The translations under genes and the position numbers were made by a program. Shown here piece after piece: positions 1 through 8,719 of a stretch of DNA of 13,358 bases. The DNA is from Pseudomonadota bacterium (GTDB lineage Bacteria; Pseudomonadota; Gammaproteobacteria; Xanthomonadales; Xanthomonadaceae). Each line of letters opens with the position of its first letter. The first letter of the stretch is position 1. Under the pieces are notes generated by a model that saw only the letters and a list, made by a program, of their open reading frames with translations, did not search any database and had not been told where the DNA came from. The stretch lies in NCBI GenBank assembly GCA_023393895.1, contig JAEXBT010000058.1, positions 1 through 13,358 of the forward strand. Direction: 5' to 3'.

Positions 1-1321
<1,321 letters not shown>

Positions 1322-1349
1322 CGGCACTTCCATCCATCGGTCGTCGGTG

Positions 1350-1355
1350 ATTCTA
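1350..1355 (-). promoter_or_regulatory. Candidate -10 element (TAGAAT) for maeB
   Basis: The minus strand reads TAGAAT, five of six matches to the sigma-70 -10 consensus. Exactly 28 bases separate it from the maeB ATG, as for several other genes here. No convincing -35 hexamer is visible 16-18 bases upstream, so this rests on the -10 element and its spacing. Confidence 0.45.
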
Positions 1356-1430
1356 CCCGTCCCCCGCGGCCGCCTTGCGCCGCGCGTCGTGAACGGGCAC
1401 CGTGGCGCTTCGCTCATTCCCCGAACCGAC

Positions 1431-2444
1431 ATGACCGACCCGCTCTGGCCGCCGCCATTCCTGCTCTACATCGGCAACGCCCCCGATGACCTTGCCGCCA
1501 AGACCGCGCTGGGCCTGGCGTACTGGCGGCCGGAGTGGTGCATCGGCCAGTTCCGTGACAGTGAGTGCCGCAGCGACATCGGACTGCCCGACATGGGTTT
1601 CACCGAGGCGGTGGCGGCCGGCGCGCGCACGATGATCCTCGGCGTCGCCAATGCCGGCGGGGTCATGGGGCCCAATACCGTGGCGCACGTGGTCGCCGCG
1701 CTAGAGACCGGCATGAACGTCGCCAGCGGCCTGCACGAGCGGCTCACCGCACACCCCGAGATCGCTGCGGCGGCAGCGCGCCATCGACGCCATCTCTTCG
1801 ATGCGCGGCAGCCGCCACCGGTCCCGATCGGCAAGGGCGTGAAGCGCGCGGGCAGGCGCCTGCTCGCGGTCGGCACCGATTGCTCGATCGGCAAGATGTA
1901 CACCACGCTCGCACTCGAACGCGAGATGCGTGCGCGGGGGATGGCCGCCGATTTCCGCGCCACCGGCCAGACCGGCATCTTCATCGCCGGCGGCGGCGTG
2001 CCGCTGGACGCGGTGATCGCCGACTTCATTTCCGGCGCAGTGGAGATGATCTCGCCCGATCGCCACGACGGTGGCTGGGACCTGATCGAAGGCCAGGGTT
2101 CGCTGTTCCATGCGTCCTTCGCCGGCGTCTCCCTCGGCCTGCTGCATGGCGCCCAACCCGATGCGCTGGTGCTCTGCCACGAGCCTGGCCGCGCACACAT
2201 GCGCGGGCTGCCGCATTACCCGCTGCCCGATCCGGCCGAATGCCTCGAACGCAATCTCGAGGCAGCGCGCCTGACCAACCCGGGGGTGCAGGCGGTCGGC
2301 ATCGCGCTGAATACCTCGAAACTGGACGATGCAGCGGCGTCGGCCGCCTGCGCCGAATTCGAGCAGCGCTTCGGCCTGCCTTGCCAGGACCCGGTGCGCA
2401 TGGGCGTCGGTCGCATCGTCGACCGCCTCGCCACGCTCGGCTGA
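1431..2444 (+). CDS. dgcN: DUF1611 family protein, DgcN-like N-acetyltransferase (D-glutamate catabolism)
   Basis: A 337-residue cytoplasmic protein of the DUF1611 family. Members named DgcN are reported to act with DgcA in D-glutamate breakdown, DgcN acetylating D-Glu and DgcA epimerising N-acetyl-D-Glu. Seen here: an N-terminal domain opening [19 protein letters not shown]; a family P-loop GTDCSIGKM (residues 149-157) with K155; [16 protein letters not shown] (178-193); and a Walker-B-like [10 protein letters not shown] (218-227). The frame stays open upstream to 1299, but those 44 codons lie over the maeB leader and look non-coding, whereas ATG 1431 gives the usual family length. No clear Shine-Dalgarno or TAnnnT hexamer precedes it. 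gltS follows after 16 bases, so the two are very likely cotranscribed. No dgcA-like enolase-superfamily gene is adjacent. The family call is strong; the acetyltransferase role is transferred from homologues. Confidence 0.85.
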   Translation: MTDPLWPPPFLLYIGNAPDDLAAKTALGLAYWRPEWCIGQFRDSECRSDIGLPDMGFTEAVAAGARTMILGVANAGGVMGPNTVAHVVAALETGMNVASGLHERLTAHPEIAAAAARHRRHLFDARQPPPVPIGKGVKRAGRRLLAVGTDCSIGKMYTTLALEREMRARGMAADFRATGQTGIFIAGGGVPLDAVIADFISGAVEMISPDRHDGGWDLIEGQGSLFHASFAGVSLGLLHGAQPDALVLCHEPGRAHMRGLPHYPLPDPAECLERNLEAARLTNPGVQAVGIALNTSKLDDAAASAACAEFEQRFGLPCQDPVRMGVGRIVDRLATLG

Positions 2445-2446
2445 AA

Positions 2447-2454
2447 GGGGAGGG
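2447..2454 (+). promoter_or_regulatory. Strong ribosome binding site fixing a TTG start for gltS
   Basis: GGGGAGGG begins two bases after the dgcN stop codon. Its GGAGG core lies 7 bases before TTG at 2461. This is the best Shine-Dalgarno on the plus strand here and decides the gltS start, since no ATG or GTG sits at the right position. Confidence 0.75.
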
Positions 2455-2460
2455 ACCCGC

Positions 2461-3669
2461 TTGATCAAGCTCGATCCCGTGCAGACGCTCGCCTTCGGCG
2501 GCGTGGTGCTGATGCTCGGCTACTGGCTGTGCCGGAAGATCCCGCCGCTGCAGCGTTACAGCATTCCCGAACCGGTGGTGGGCGGCCTGCTCATCGCGCT
2601 GGTTGCGTGGGCGGCGCAGTCACAGGGCGCGACGCTGTTCCAGCTCGACACATCGCTTCAGTCGGCGTTGATGATCGCGTTCTTCACCAGCGTGGGTTTC
2701 AACGCGAGCCTGGCGCTGTTGAAGGTGAGCGGCCCGCAGGTCGCGCTGTTCCTGTTGTTGTGCAGCGTGTTCGCGGTGGTGCAGAACCTGGCCGGCATCG
2801 GCATCGCCTCCGCGTTCGGACTCAATCCGCTGTTCGGCGTGCTGGCGGGGTCGGCCACCCTGACCGGCGGGCCGGCGACCGGGCTCGCCTTCGCCCCGCT
2901 GTTCGAGCAGGCCGGCGTGCGCGGCGCCGACTCGATCGCGGTGGCCGCGGCGATGGCCGGCATCGTGATGGGCGGGCTGATCGGCGGGCCGGTGGTGACC
3001 CGGCTGATCGAGCGCGCCAAGGTGCCGGTGCCCGGCGCCACGCCGAAGGCGACCGCCGATGACGCACCGGCGCAGGATGTGGCGATCATCCCGCTCGACG
3101 AGCACGAGCGCGAACACGTGGCGCTGAAGAGCATCGTGCTGATGCTGGTCGCGCTATGGATCGGCGCGGTCATCGACGGCTGGCTGAAGGCACGCGGGAT
3201 CACCCTGCCCGCCTACATCGGGGCGATGATGGTCGGCGCGATCGTGCGCAACATCGACGACCGCACCGGCTGGTTCGGACTGTCGATGCAGACCACCGAC
3301 AGCATCGGCAACATCTGCCTGGCGTTGTTCCTGGCGGTGGCGTTGATGAACCTGAAGCTGTGGGAGCTTGCCGGGCTCGCGCTGCCGCTGCTGGTGATCC
3401 TCGCGGTTCAGCTGTTGCTGGTGGTGCTGGTGGCCGGGCCGGTGTACCGGCTGATGGGCCGCGACTACGACGCCGCGGTGATGGGCGGCGGCTTCATCGG
3501 CTTCATGCTCGGTACCACCGCCAACGCGATGGCGGTGATGCGCAAGCTGGTGATGCGCTTCGGCCCGGCGCCACGTGCCTACATGGTGGCGCCGCTGGTG
3601 GGTGCGTTCTTCATCGACTTCACCAATGCGCTGATCATCACCGGATTCATCAACTTCTGGCCGCACTGA
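2461..3669 (+). CDS. gltS: Sodium/glutamate symporter GltS
   Basis: Inner-membrane Na+-coupled glutamate carrier (ESS family). E. coli GltS takes up L-glutamate and is reported to accept D-glutamate. From TTG 2461 the product is 402 residues, essentially the E. coli length of 401. About ten hydrophobic segments are visible. The two pore-loop regions appear at GSATLTGGPATG (residues 130-141) and GFIGFMLGTTANAMAVM (344-360). A hydrophilic central loop spans about 183-222. The C-terminal PLVGAFFIDFTNALIITGF is a family signature. An in-frame ATG at 2329 lies inside dgcN and would add 44 residues with no membrane or family character, so it is rejected. The gene follows dgcN by 16 bases and ends 3 bases before the oppositely oriented racemase gene. 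Pairing with DgcN suggests that imported D-Glu may be the DgcN substrate, which is an inference. Confidence 0.93.
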   Translation: MIKLDPVQTLAFGGVVLMLGYWLCRKIPPLQRYSIPEPVVGGLLIALVAWAAQSQGATLFQLDTSLQSALMIAFFTSVGFNASLALLKVSGPQVALFLLLCSVFAVVQNLAGIGIASAFGLNPLFGVLAGSATLTGGPATGLAFAPLFEQAGVRGADSIAVAAAMAGIVMGGLIGGPVVTRLIERAKVPVPGATPKATADDAPAQDVAIIPLDEHEREHVALKSIVLMLVALWIGAVIDGWLKARGITLPAYIGAMMVGAIVRNIDDRTGWFGLSMQTTDSIGNICLALFLAVALMNLKLWELAGLALPLLVILAVQLLLVVLVAGPVYRLMGRDYDAAVMGGGFIGFMLGTTANAMAVMRKLVMRFGPAPRAYMVAPLVGAFFIDFTNALIITGFINFWPH

Positions 3670-3672
3670 GTC

Positions 3673-4905
3673 TCAGCGCTTCGGGATCTTCGGGTTCAGC
3701 GCGCCCCACACCGTGTACTGGTCGGCGAGGATGACGCCAGTGATGTCCTCCACTTCCTTCTGGGTGATCGCCTCCTCGCCCTGGCGGCCGAACAGCACCA
3801 CTTCGTCGCCCGGGCGCACGCCGGGGATGTCGGTGACGTCCACCATCGTCGAGTTCATGCTGACCCGCCCCACCACCGGCGCGCGCCGGCCGTGGACAAG
3901 CACGTGGGCCTTGTTCGAGAACGCGCGGCGATAGCCATCGGCGTAACCCACCGGCAGGTTGGCCAGCAGGGAATCACGCCGCAGGGCATGGGTGCGGTCG
4001 TAACTGACGGTGGAACCGGCGGGATAGTCGTTCACCGACGCCACCCGGGTCTTGAACGCGATGACATGCGCGAACGGCGGCTTGTCGGTGCCCCCGTAGC
4101 CATACAGCGCGCCACCCGGCCGCACCATGTCGAGATGGGATTCGGGCACGTGCTGCACGGCATACGAATTTGCAGCATGCAGCAGCACGTCCCGGCGTCG
4201 CAGCCGCGTATGCGCGAACAGCCAGGCGGCCTGCGCGTGGAACGCCTCGAGCATCCTCAGGGTGTCAGGACGCTCCTCCAGCGGGAAGTGGGTCATCAGG
4301 CCGACGATGCGCAGGCCCTCCAGGGCGACGATCTCCCGCGCTTCGCGGCGGCCACCCGCATTGCCCATCTCCAGGCCGTTGCGCGACATGCCGCCGGCAT
4401 TGAGCGCGAGGTGCACGCGCAGCGGAGCCCCATGCGGCGCCAGACGCGCCGCCCTGCGTGCCGCATCGATATCACCGACCAGCTCCTCCACATCGTGAGG
4501 CAGTGCCTCGGCAACCTCGTCGGGCGTACCGGCACGCACTCGCATCAACCGTCCCCTGAAACCACAGGCACGCGCCATCCGCGCCTCCTCGTTGGAGGCG
4601 ATGCCGACATACGGGATGCCGGCGCGGATCACGTTCGGCATCACGTGTTCGATGCCTACGCCGTAGGCATCGGCCTTCATCACCGCGCAGATGTCCGGGT
4701 TGCCCGCAAGCCTCGAACGGATGAGCGCGAGGTTGTGGTCGAAAACCGCCGGATCCACCTCAAGCCATGCGTTTGGCGCGGCCACGTGCTGACCCGCGAC
4801 GAGGGGAGGCGCCGCCCGCAACGGCAGGATGGATGCGGCGGCTGCGCCCATCGATGCGGCCAGCAGGCGGCGACGGTGCGGCGAGGTAACAGGATCGTTC
4901 GACAT
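3673..4905 (-). CDS. Exported alanine racemase-family broad-specificity amino acid racemase (Bsr-like)
   Basis: PLP-dependent fold-type III racemase of 410 residues. The PLP lysine is K77 in AVMKADAYGVG, and the opposite catalytic tyrosine is Y302 in VSYDRTHAL. ALNAGGMSRNGLEM (167-180) and RVSMNSTMVDVTD (347-359) match the periplasmic broad-spectrum racemases (Bsr, about 409 residues) better than cytosolic Alr. The N-terminus has HRRRLLAASMGAAAASILPL followed by AA, an export signal with a twin-arginine-like RRRLL, so a periplasmic location via Tat is possible. Only two cysteines are seen, C73 and C114, which could form a disulfide. Bsr enzymes interconvert many L/D amino acids, feeding non-canonical D-amino acids to the cell wall. 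They usually act poorly on acidic ones, so a direct D-Glu role is not assured. It lies 57 bases downstream of the DUF1704 gene with no TAnnnT hexamer at the usual distance, so cotranscription is plausible. It converges with gltS. Confidence 0.87.
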   Translation of the reverse strand: MSNDPVTSPHRRRLLAASMGAAAASILPLRAAPPLVAGQHVAAPNAWLEVDPAVFDHNLALIRSRLAGNPDICAVMKADAYGVGIEHVMPNVIRAGIPYVGIASNEEARMARACGFRGRLMRVRAGTPDEVAEALPHDVEELVGDIDAARRAARLAPHGAPLRVHLALNAGGMSRNGLEMGNAGGRREAREIVALEGLRIVGLMTHFPLEERPDTLRMLEAFHAQAAWLFAHTRLRRRDVLLHAANSYAVQHVPESHLDMVRPGGALYGYGGTDKPPFAHVIAFKTRVASVNDYPAGSTVSYDRTHALRRDSLLANLPVGYADGYRRAFSNKAHVLVHGRRAPVVGRVSMNSTMVDVTDIPGVRPGDEVVLFGRQGEEAITQKEVEDITGVILADQYTVWGALNPKIPKR

Positions 4906-4962
4906 GAGTGGGCGAATGCGGGCGGTTCGCGGCAGTGTGCCCGACTGCGGCCGTCGACGTGC

Positions 4963-6225
4963 TCAGACGTCGCGCAGCACCAGCTGGTCGGAGATCTGGT
5001 CGAGGCGGATCCGGTTGGCGAACAGGGAGAAAGCCAGCATCCCGGCCAGCCCGTTGGCGCGCGCGGCCCACTTCGGCAGCCAGCGCGGCGGCGCCAGCAC
5101 CCCGGCATCGACCAGCGGCGCGAAGCGCTGCACGTCCTCGACAGTCATCTTTCCGGCGAACAGGAAGCGCGACAGCCGCAGCCGGTCCTGGCGCAGCGAC
5201 CAGCGGAAGAAGGTGTGCACCCCCACCAGTCCGCGCAGGTAGACGGTGTCCTTGGTGAAGGCCGCGCCGCCCGTGGTCGGCACGCCGCGGAACACGCGCT
5301 GCGCGGAGGAGAAGCTCTCCGGCTCGTTCTGGCCACCCACCTCATGGAAGTAACGGAAGACCTCGATGAAGTCGGCGCCCTCGAGCGCCATCGCCACCGC
5401 CTCGATGCGCAGCGACACGCGCTTCATCCGCTCGATGTCGGTGCTGCCGGTGATCTGCTCGGCGAACGTGGCCAGCCCTTCCTGGGTCGCCGTGGTGCGT
5501 GGCGACGGCAGTTCCATGCTCTTGAGCGCGGGCTGCAGCTGGCCGTTCAGCGCGGTCAGCGAATGCACGAAGGCCTCGTGCTGCAGCAGCTGGTCGCGGT
5601 CGTAGTCGGTGAAGATCGCGCTGGTACGCAAGCGGATGCGGGTGGCGCCGGCCGCTGCCTTGGCGATCAGGTCCGGATCGAGCACCACGCTGATGACACG
5701 GCCATCGAAGAAATCATCCAGTGCCTGCTGCAGCTGCAGCTGCAGCGCGGTGGCGGAGATCGGCACCGTTTCCGCCGGCGAAAGCAGCTCGTGGTCGAGC
5801 TCGCTGGCGATGCCGATGAAATGCTGCGCCGCTTCGCGCGTGGTCGGGCCATCGCCAGGCAGGCGTTCCTCGGGACGGCCGTAGAGCGCGATCGAATGCG
5901 TGGTGACATCGGGCGTGCCGAGCGATTCGAGCATTCGGGCGGCCACCTCCCAGCTCAGCGCCGACTCGCGCAGGTACAGCCCGAGCGGATGGGTGGGGTC
6001 GGCGGCTTCGGCGACCGCCAGCAGTTCGCGGCGCGCGTCGCCGAAGTCGTGCTTCGGGTACTCGACCTGCGGCAACCGTGGATTCCCGGCATGCCAGCCG
6101 TCGAGGAAAGGCTGCTGGAAGCGCGCCGGCCAGCTCATCAGCCCGAGGATGCGCAGGGTCCGCGCCGCCTTGACCATCCGCGCATCGAGTGCGGCGTACT
6201 GCGCGATGTCGTCGCGGTCGCTCAT
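4963..6225 (-). CDS. DUF1704 'QEGLA motif' protein, putative zinc metallopeptidase related to MATCAP
   Basis: A 420-residue soluble protein with no signal peptide or membrane segment. It belongs to DUF1704, whose bacterial members are named flavohemoglobin expression-modulating QEGLA motif proteins. The eukaryotic relative MATCAP is a tubulin carboxypeptidase. Seen here: HEAFVH (H216, E217, H221; an HExxxH metal-binding and catalytic motif), QEGLATFAEQ (248-257, E249 the likely third zinc ligand), then VFRGVPTTGGAAFTKDTVYLRG (its central TTGGAAFTKD is typical of the family) and a C-terminal helical part. All residues needed for an active zinc peptidase appear present, but the bacterial substrate is unknown. 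ATG 6225 shares its A with the rsgA stop (TGATG), pointing to translational coupling. A TTG one codon earlier (6228) is also possible. No Shine-Dalgarno is obvious, as expected for a coupled start. Family membership is firm; peptidase activity is inferred. Confidence 0.88.
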   Translation of the reverse strand: MSDRDDIAQYAALDARMVKAARTLRILGLMSWPARFQQPFLDGWHAGNPRLPQVEYPKHDFGDARRELLAVAEAADPTHPLGLYLRESALSWEVAARMLESLGTPDVTTHSIALYGRPEERLPGDGPTTREAAQHFIGIASELDHELLSPAETVPISATALQLQLQQALDDFFDGRVISVVLDPDLIAKAAAGATRIRLRTSAIFTDYDRDQLLQHEAFVHSLTALNGQLQPALKSMELPSPRTTATQEGLATFAEQITGSTDIERMKRVSLRIEAVAMALEGADFIEVFRYFHEVGGQNEPESFSSAQRVFRGVPTTGGAAFTKDTVYLRGLVGVHTFFRWSLRQDRLRLSRFLFAGKMTVEDVQRFAPLVDAGVLAPPRWLPKWAARANGLAGMLAFSLFANRIRLDQISDQLVLRDV

Positions 6226-7316
6226 CAATGGCGACCGTACTTGTCGTCCAGCCGCCGGTGCAAGGCCCGCGTCTGCATCCGCGCATCCGACTTCTGCGCC
6301 TGGCGCGTGGCTAGGGTATCCGCGGCGGCCGCGAGTTCATCCCGCAGCTTGAGGTAGTTGGCGACGCGCCCGGCATCCAGTTCGCCGCGCCCGACCGCCG
6401 CCTGCAGGGCGCAACCCGGCTCCTTGTCGTGCCGGCAATCGCGGAAGCGACACTGCTCTGCCAGGGCCTGCACGTCGGCGAACGCCGCTTCGTCCAGCTG
6501 CTCCTCGCCGGTCGGCTTGAGTTCGCGCATGCCCGGCGTGTCGATCAGGCAGGCGCCCTGTGGCAGTGCGATCAGCGCGCGATGCGTCGTGGTGTGGCGA
6601 CCGCGCGCGTCGTGCTCGCGCACCGCGCCGGTCTTCATTCGCTCGATGCCAAGCAGTGTGTTGGTCAACGTGGATTTTCCCGCGCCCGATGACCCGACCA
6701 GCACCACGGTACTTCCGGCACCCAGCCACGGATGCAGGGCGGCGACGCTACCGGGATCACGCGCATTGACGCTGCGCACCGCGACGCCCTGTTCGGCCAG
6801 CATCGCCAGCGTGGCGATCGCGTCAGGCGCATCCGGGGCGATGTCCTGTTTGGTCAGCACCACCACCGGCTCCACTCCGCCGCCCTGGAGCAGCAACAGG
6901 TAGCGTTCGATGCGGCGGGGATTGAAGTCGCCATCCAGCCCGGTCACCACGAAGGCGGTGTCCACGTTCGCCGCGATCAACTGCTGGCGGTAGTGCTCGC
7001 CGGCGGCGCCACGCTTGATCACCCCACGCCGCGGCAACAGCGCGACGATGCGCAGCCTCCCGGGCGCGCCTTCGACCAGCACCCAGTCGCCGACCGCCGC
7101 GCGTTCGCTTGGATCGCAGCGCGGCCGCTGCCACTCCGGCAGGGATTCGGCGGGCTGCCCGTCGTCGGCGGACTCGGCAACGACGTAGCCGGAACGGTGC
7201 TGCTCGACCACCCGCGCCGGCCGCGCCTGCGGATGCGCGGCCTGCATTTCGGCCCACTCGGCCGGCACAGGCGACGGCCAGCCGATCCGCGCGAGCGCGG
7301 CGGGATCGAGGTTCAA
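6225..7316 (-). CDS. rsgA: Small-subunit ribosome assembly GTPase RsgA (YjeQ)
   Basis: Circularly permuted GTPase that checks late 30S subunit maturation and releases RbfA. Using TTG 7316 the product is 363 residues (E. coli 350). The GTPase motifs run in permuted order: TKQD (155-158, G4), GSSGAGKST (208-216, P-loop), RGRHTTTHR (238-246, G2) and DTPGM (259-263, G3). The C-terminal zinc knuckle is C289-x4-C294-x-H296-x5-C302, exactly the family spacing. An OB-fold precedes the GTPase domain. The start is uncertain: no in-frame ATG exists before codon 24. Candidates are GTG 7406 with a possible GAGG site, TTG 7346, and TTG 7316. I favour 7316 because TAGAAT at 7346-7351 lies 29 bases upstream, the spacing seen at neighbouring genes, and overlaps the TTG at 7346. 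The gene is coupled to the downstream DUF1704 gene and divergent from the aminotransferase gene. Confidence 0.93.
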   Translation of the reverse strand: MNLDPAALARIGWPSPVPAEWAEMQAAHPQARPARVVEQHRSGYVVAESADDGQPAESLPEWQRPRCDPSERAAVGDWVLVEGAPGRLRIVALLPRRGVIKRGAAGEHYRQQLIAANVDTAFVVTGLDGDFNPRRIERYLLLLQGGGVEPVVVLTKQDIAPDAPDAIATLAMLAEQGVAVRSVNARDPGSVAALHPWLGAGSTVVLVGSSGAGKSTLTNTLLGIERMKTGAVREHDARGRHTTTHRALIALPQGACLIDTPGMRELKPTGEEQLDEAAFADVQALAEQCRFRDCRHDKEPGCALQAAVGRGELDAGRVANYLKLRDELAAAADTLATRQAQKSDARMQTRALHRRLDDKYGRH

Positions 7317-7345
7317 ACGCGGACGCCGGAGAAAGCCATGCGGCA

Positions 7346-7351
7346 ATTCTA
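7346..7351 (-). promoter_or_regulatory. Candidate -10 element (TAGAAT) for rsgA
   Basis: The minus strand reads TAGAAT in an AT-richer patch, 29 bases before TTG 7316. It is identical to the hexamers before maeB and the glutaredoxin gene. If real, transcription would begin near 7339, which excludes translation from TTG 7346 or GTG 7406 on that transcript. No clear -35 is visible. Confidence 0.4.
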
Positions 7352-7393
7352 ATGAACCGGCGCTGGCGCGCGGCGTGGCGGGCCGCTTTACGC

Positions 7394-7399
7394 TACGCT
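7394..7399 (+). promoter_or_regulatory. Candidate -10 element (TACGCT) for the aminotransferase gene
   Basis: The sequence TTTACGCTACGCT contains two overlapping TACGCT hexamers. The second ends 28 bases before ATG 7428, matching the spacing at other genes here. It fits TAnnnT but matches the E. coli consensus only weakly, and no -35 is clear. Confidence 0.3.
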
Positions 7400-7427
7400 C
7401 GCGCACGGTTCCCCCTCTCCCGCTCCC

Positions 7428-8672
7428 ATGTCCGCGCCTAGCCTCGCCACCCGCAACCGCCTGTCCGAAGTCCGTTATGAAATCCGCGGTGAGCTGGCCC
7501 GCCGCGCCCGCGAGCTGGAGATGCAGGGCCGGACGCTGATCAAGCTCAACATCGGCAATCCCGGCGCCTTCGGTTTCCGCGCCCCCGAGCACCTGCAGCG
7601 CGCGATTGCCGACCATATCGCCGAGACCGATCCCTACACTCACCAGCAGGGCCTGCCGGACGCCCGCGAGGCGATCGCCGAGTTCCACCGCGCGCGCGGC
7701 ACGCCCAATGCCGCGCCCGAGCGGGTCTTCGTCGGCAACGGCGTCAGCGAACTCATCGACATCGCCCTGCGCGCCCTGCTCAACCCCGGCGATGAGGTCT
7801 TGCTGCCTTCGCCCGACTACCCGCTCTGGTCGGCCGCGACCATCCTCAACGATGGCCGCCCGGTGTACTACCAGTGCCGGCCGGAGAACAGTTTCCTGCC
7901 CGACCCGGAGGAGATCGAGAAGCTGGTGTCCAGCCGCACCCGCGCGCTGGTGCTGATCAATCCCAACAACCCGACCGGCGCCAGCTATCCGCGCGAACTT
8001 CTCGAGCGCATCGTCGCGATCGCGCGCAAGTACCGCCTGGTGCTGATGGCCGACGAGATCTACGACCACATCCTCTATGACGATGCGGTATTCCAGCCGC
8101 TCGCGCCGCTGGCGGGCGATTTGCCCTGCCTGGCGTTCGGCGGCCTGTCCAAGGTGCACCGCGCCTGTGGCTGGCGGGTGGGCTGGGCGATGCTGTCGGG
8201 CGACCCGACCGTGATCGGCCCCTACCACCACGCACTCGACCTGCTCGGCGCCCTGCGCCTGTGCGCCAACGTGCCGGGCCAGTTCGCGATCCGCGCCGCG
8301 CTGCACGGCGCCGACACCGTGAGCGCGCTCACCGCGCCCGGCGGCCGCCTGTACGAGACGCGCCGCGCGTTGATCGAATGCTGCGCGAACAGCCCGCACC
8401 TGTCGCTAGTGGCACCGCAGGGTGCGCTGTACGGTTTTCCGCAGGTGGTCGGCGATGCCGCGACTGGCTTCGACGACCACGCCTTCGCGCTCGAGCTGAT
8501 GGAAACCGAAGGCGTGCTGATCGTGCCGGGTTCGAGCTTCAACGTGCCCTATCGCGACCACTTCCGCGTCACCCTGCTGCCCGAGGCCGACGTGTTGCGC
8601 GACGTCTTCACGCGGGTCGATCGCGTCCTCGCGCGTCGCGCGGGTGCCGCGCCCGCACGCGCCAGCGCTTGA
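7428..8672 (+). CDS. alaA: AlaA-like PLP-dependent aminotransferase (glutamate-pyruvate type)
   Basis: Fold-type I, class I/II aminotransferase of 414 residues, probably making alanine from pyruvate and glutamate in the cytoplasm. It aligns by eye along its whole length with E. coli AlaA (405 residues): an N-terminal YEIRGELARRARELE block, LNIGNPGAFGF (40-50), GNGVSELI (103-110), PSPDYPLW (127-134), LINPNNPTG (176-184, N181), MADEIYDHILYDD (207-219, D209), the PLP lysine K242 in GLSKVHRACGWRVGW, and the carboxylate-binding R380 in HFRVTLLP. The reading SKVHRACGWR differs from SKTYRVAGFR in E. coli but keeps the key residues. No Shine-Dalgarno is visible; the leader is pyrimidine-rich. It is divergent from rsgA and 47 bases upstream of the SGNH hydrolase gene. 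Alanine as product is inferred from the AlaA similarity; other amino acids remain possible. Confidence 0.88.
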   Translation: MSAPSLATRNRLSEVRYEIRGELARRARELEMQGRTLIKLNIGNPGAFGFRAPEHLQRAIADHIAETDPYTHQQGLPDAREAIAEFHRARGTPNAAPERVFVGNGVSELIDIALRALLNPGDEVLLPSPDYPLWSAATILNDGRPVYYQCRPENSFLPDPEEIEKLVSSRTRALVLINPNNPTGASYPRELLERIVAIARKYRLVLMADEIYDHILYDDAVFQPLAPLAGDLPCLAFGGLSKVHRACGWRVGWAMLSGDPTVIGPYHHALDLLGALRLCANVPGQFAIRAALHGADTVSALTAPGGRLYETRRALIECCANSPHLSLVAPQGALYGFPQVVGDAATGFDDHAFALELMETEGVLIVPGSSFNVPYRDHFRVTLLPEADVLRDVFTRVDRVLARRAGAAPARASA

Positions 8673-8685
8673 CACGGACGCGTGC

Positions 8686-8691
8686 TACACC
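8686..8691 (+). promoter_or_regulatory. Candidate -10 element (TACACC, preceded by TGC) for the SGNH hydrolase gene
   Basis: TGCTACACC lies just after the aminotransferase stop codon, with 28 bases between the hexamer and ATG 8720. The upstream TGC could act as an extended -10. The only TTGACA nearby (8669-8674) is 11 bases away, too close to serve as its -35. Support comes mainly from the spacing. Confidence 0.25.
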
Positions 8692-8707
8692 TGTCGTCAT
8701 CCCGCAT

Positions 8708-8711
8708 GGAG
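8708..8711 (+). promoter_or_regulatory. Ribosome binding site of the SGNH hydrolase gene
   Basis: GGAG ends 8 bases before ATG 8720. It supports that start over upstream in-frame ATGs that would run through the aminotransferase gene. Confidence 0.55.
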
Positions 8712-8719
8712 CCATTTCG

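Noticed and set aside
3892..6357. An 821-codon plus-strand open frame across the racemase, DUF1704 and rsgA genes
   Set aside because: It is antisense to three well-supported genes, rich in R/H/G/A with no domain pattern, as expected from high-GC codon bias.
7317..8399. Upstream extension of the rsgA frame to 724 codons
   Set aside because: It would cover most of the opposite-strand aminotransferase gene, and the extra residues show no domain.
8669..8674. Perfect TTGACA taken as a -35 box
   Set aside because: It includes the aminotransferase stop codon and is only 11 bases from the nearest -10-like hexamer, too close for a sigma-70 promoter.
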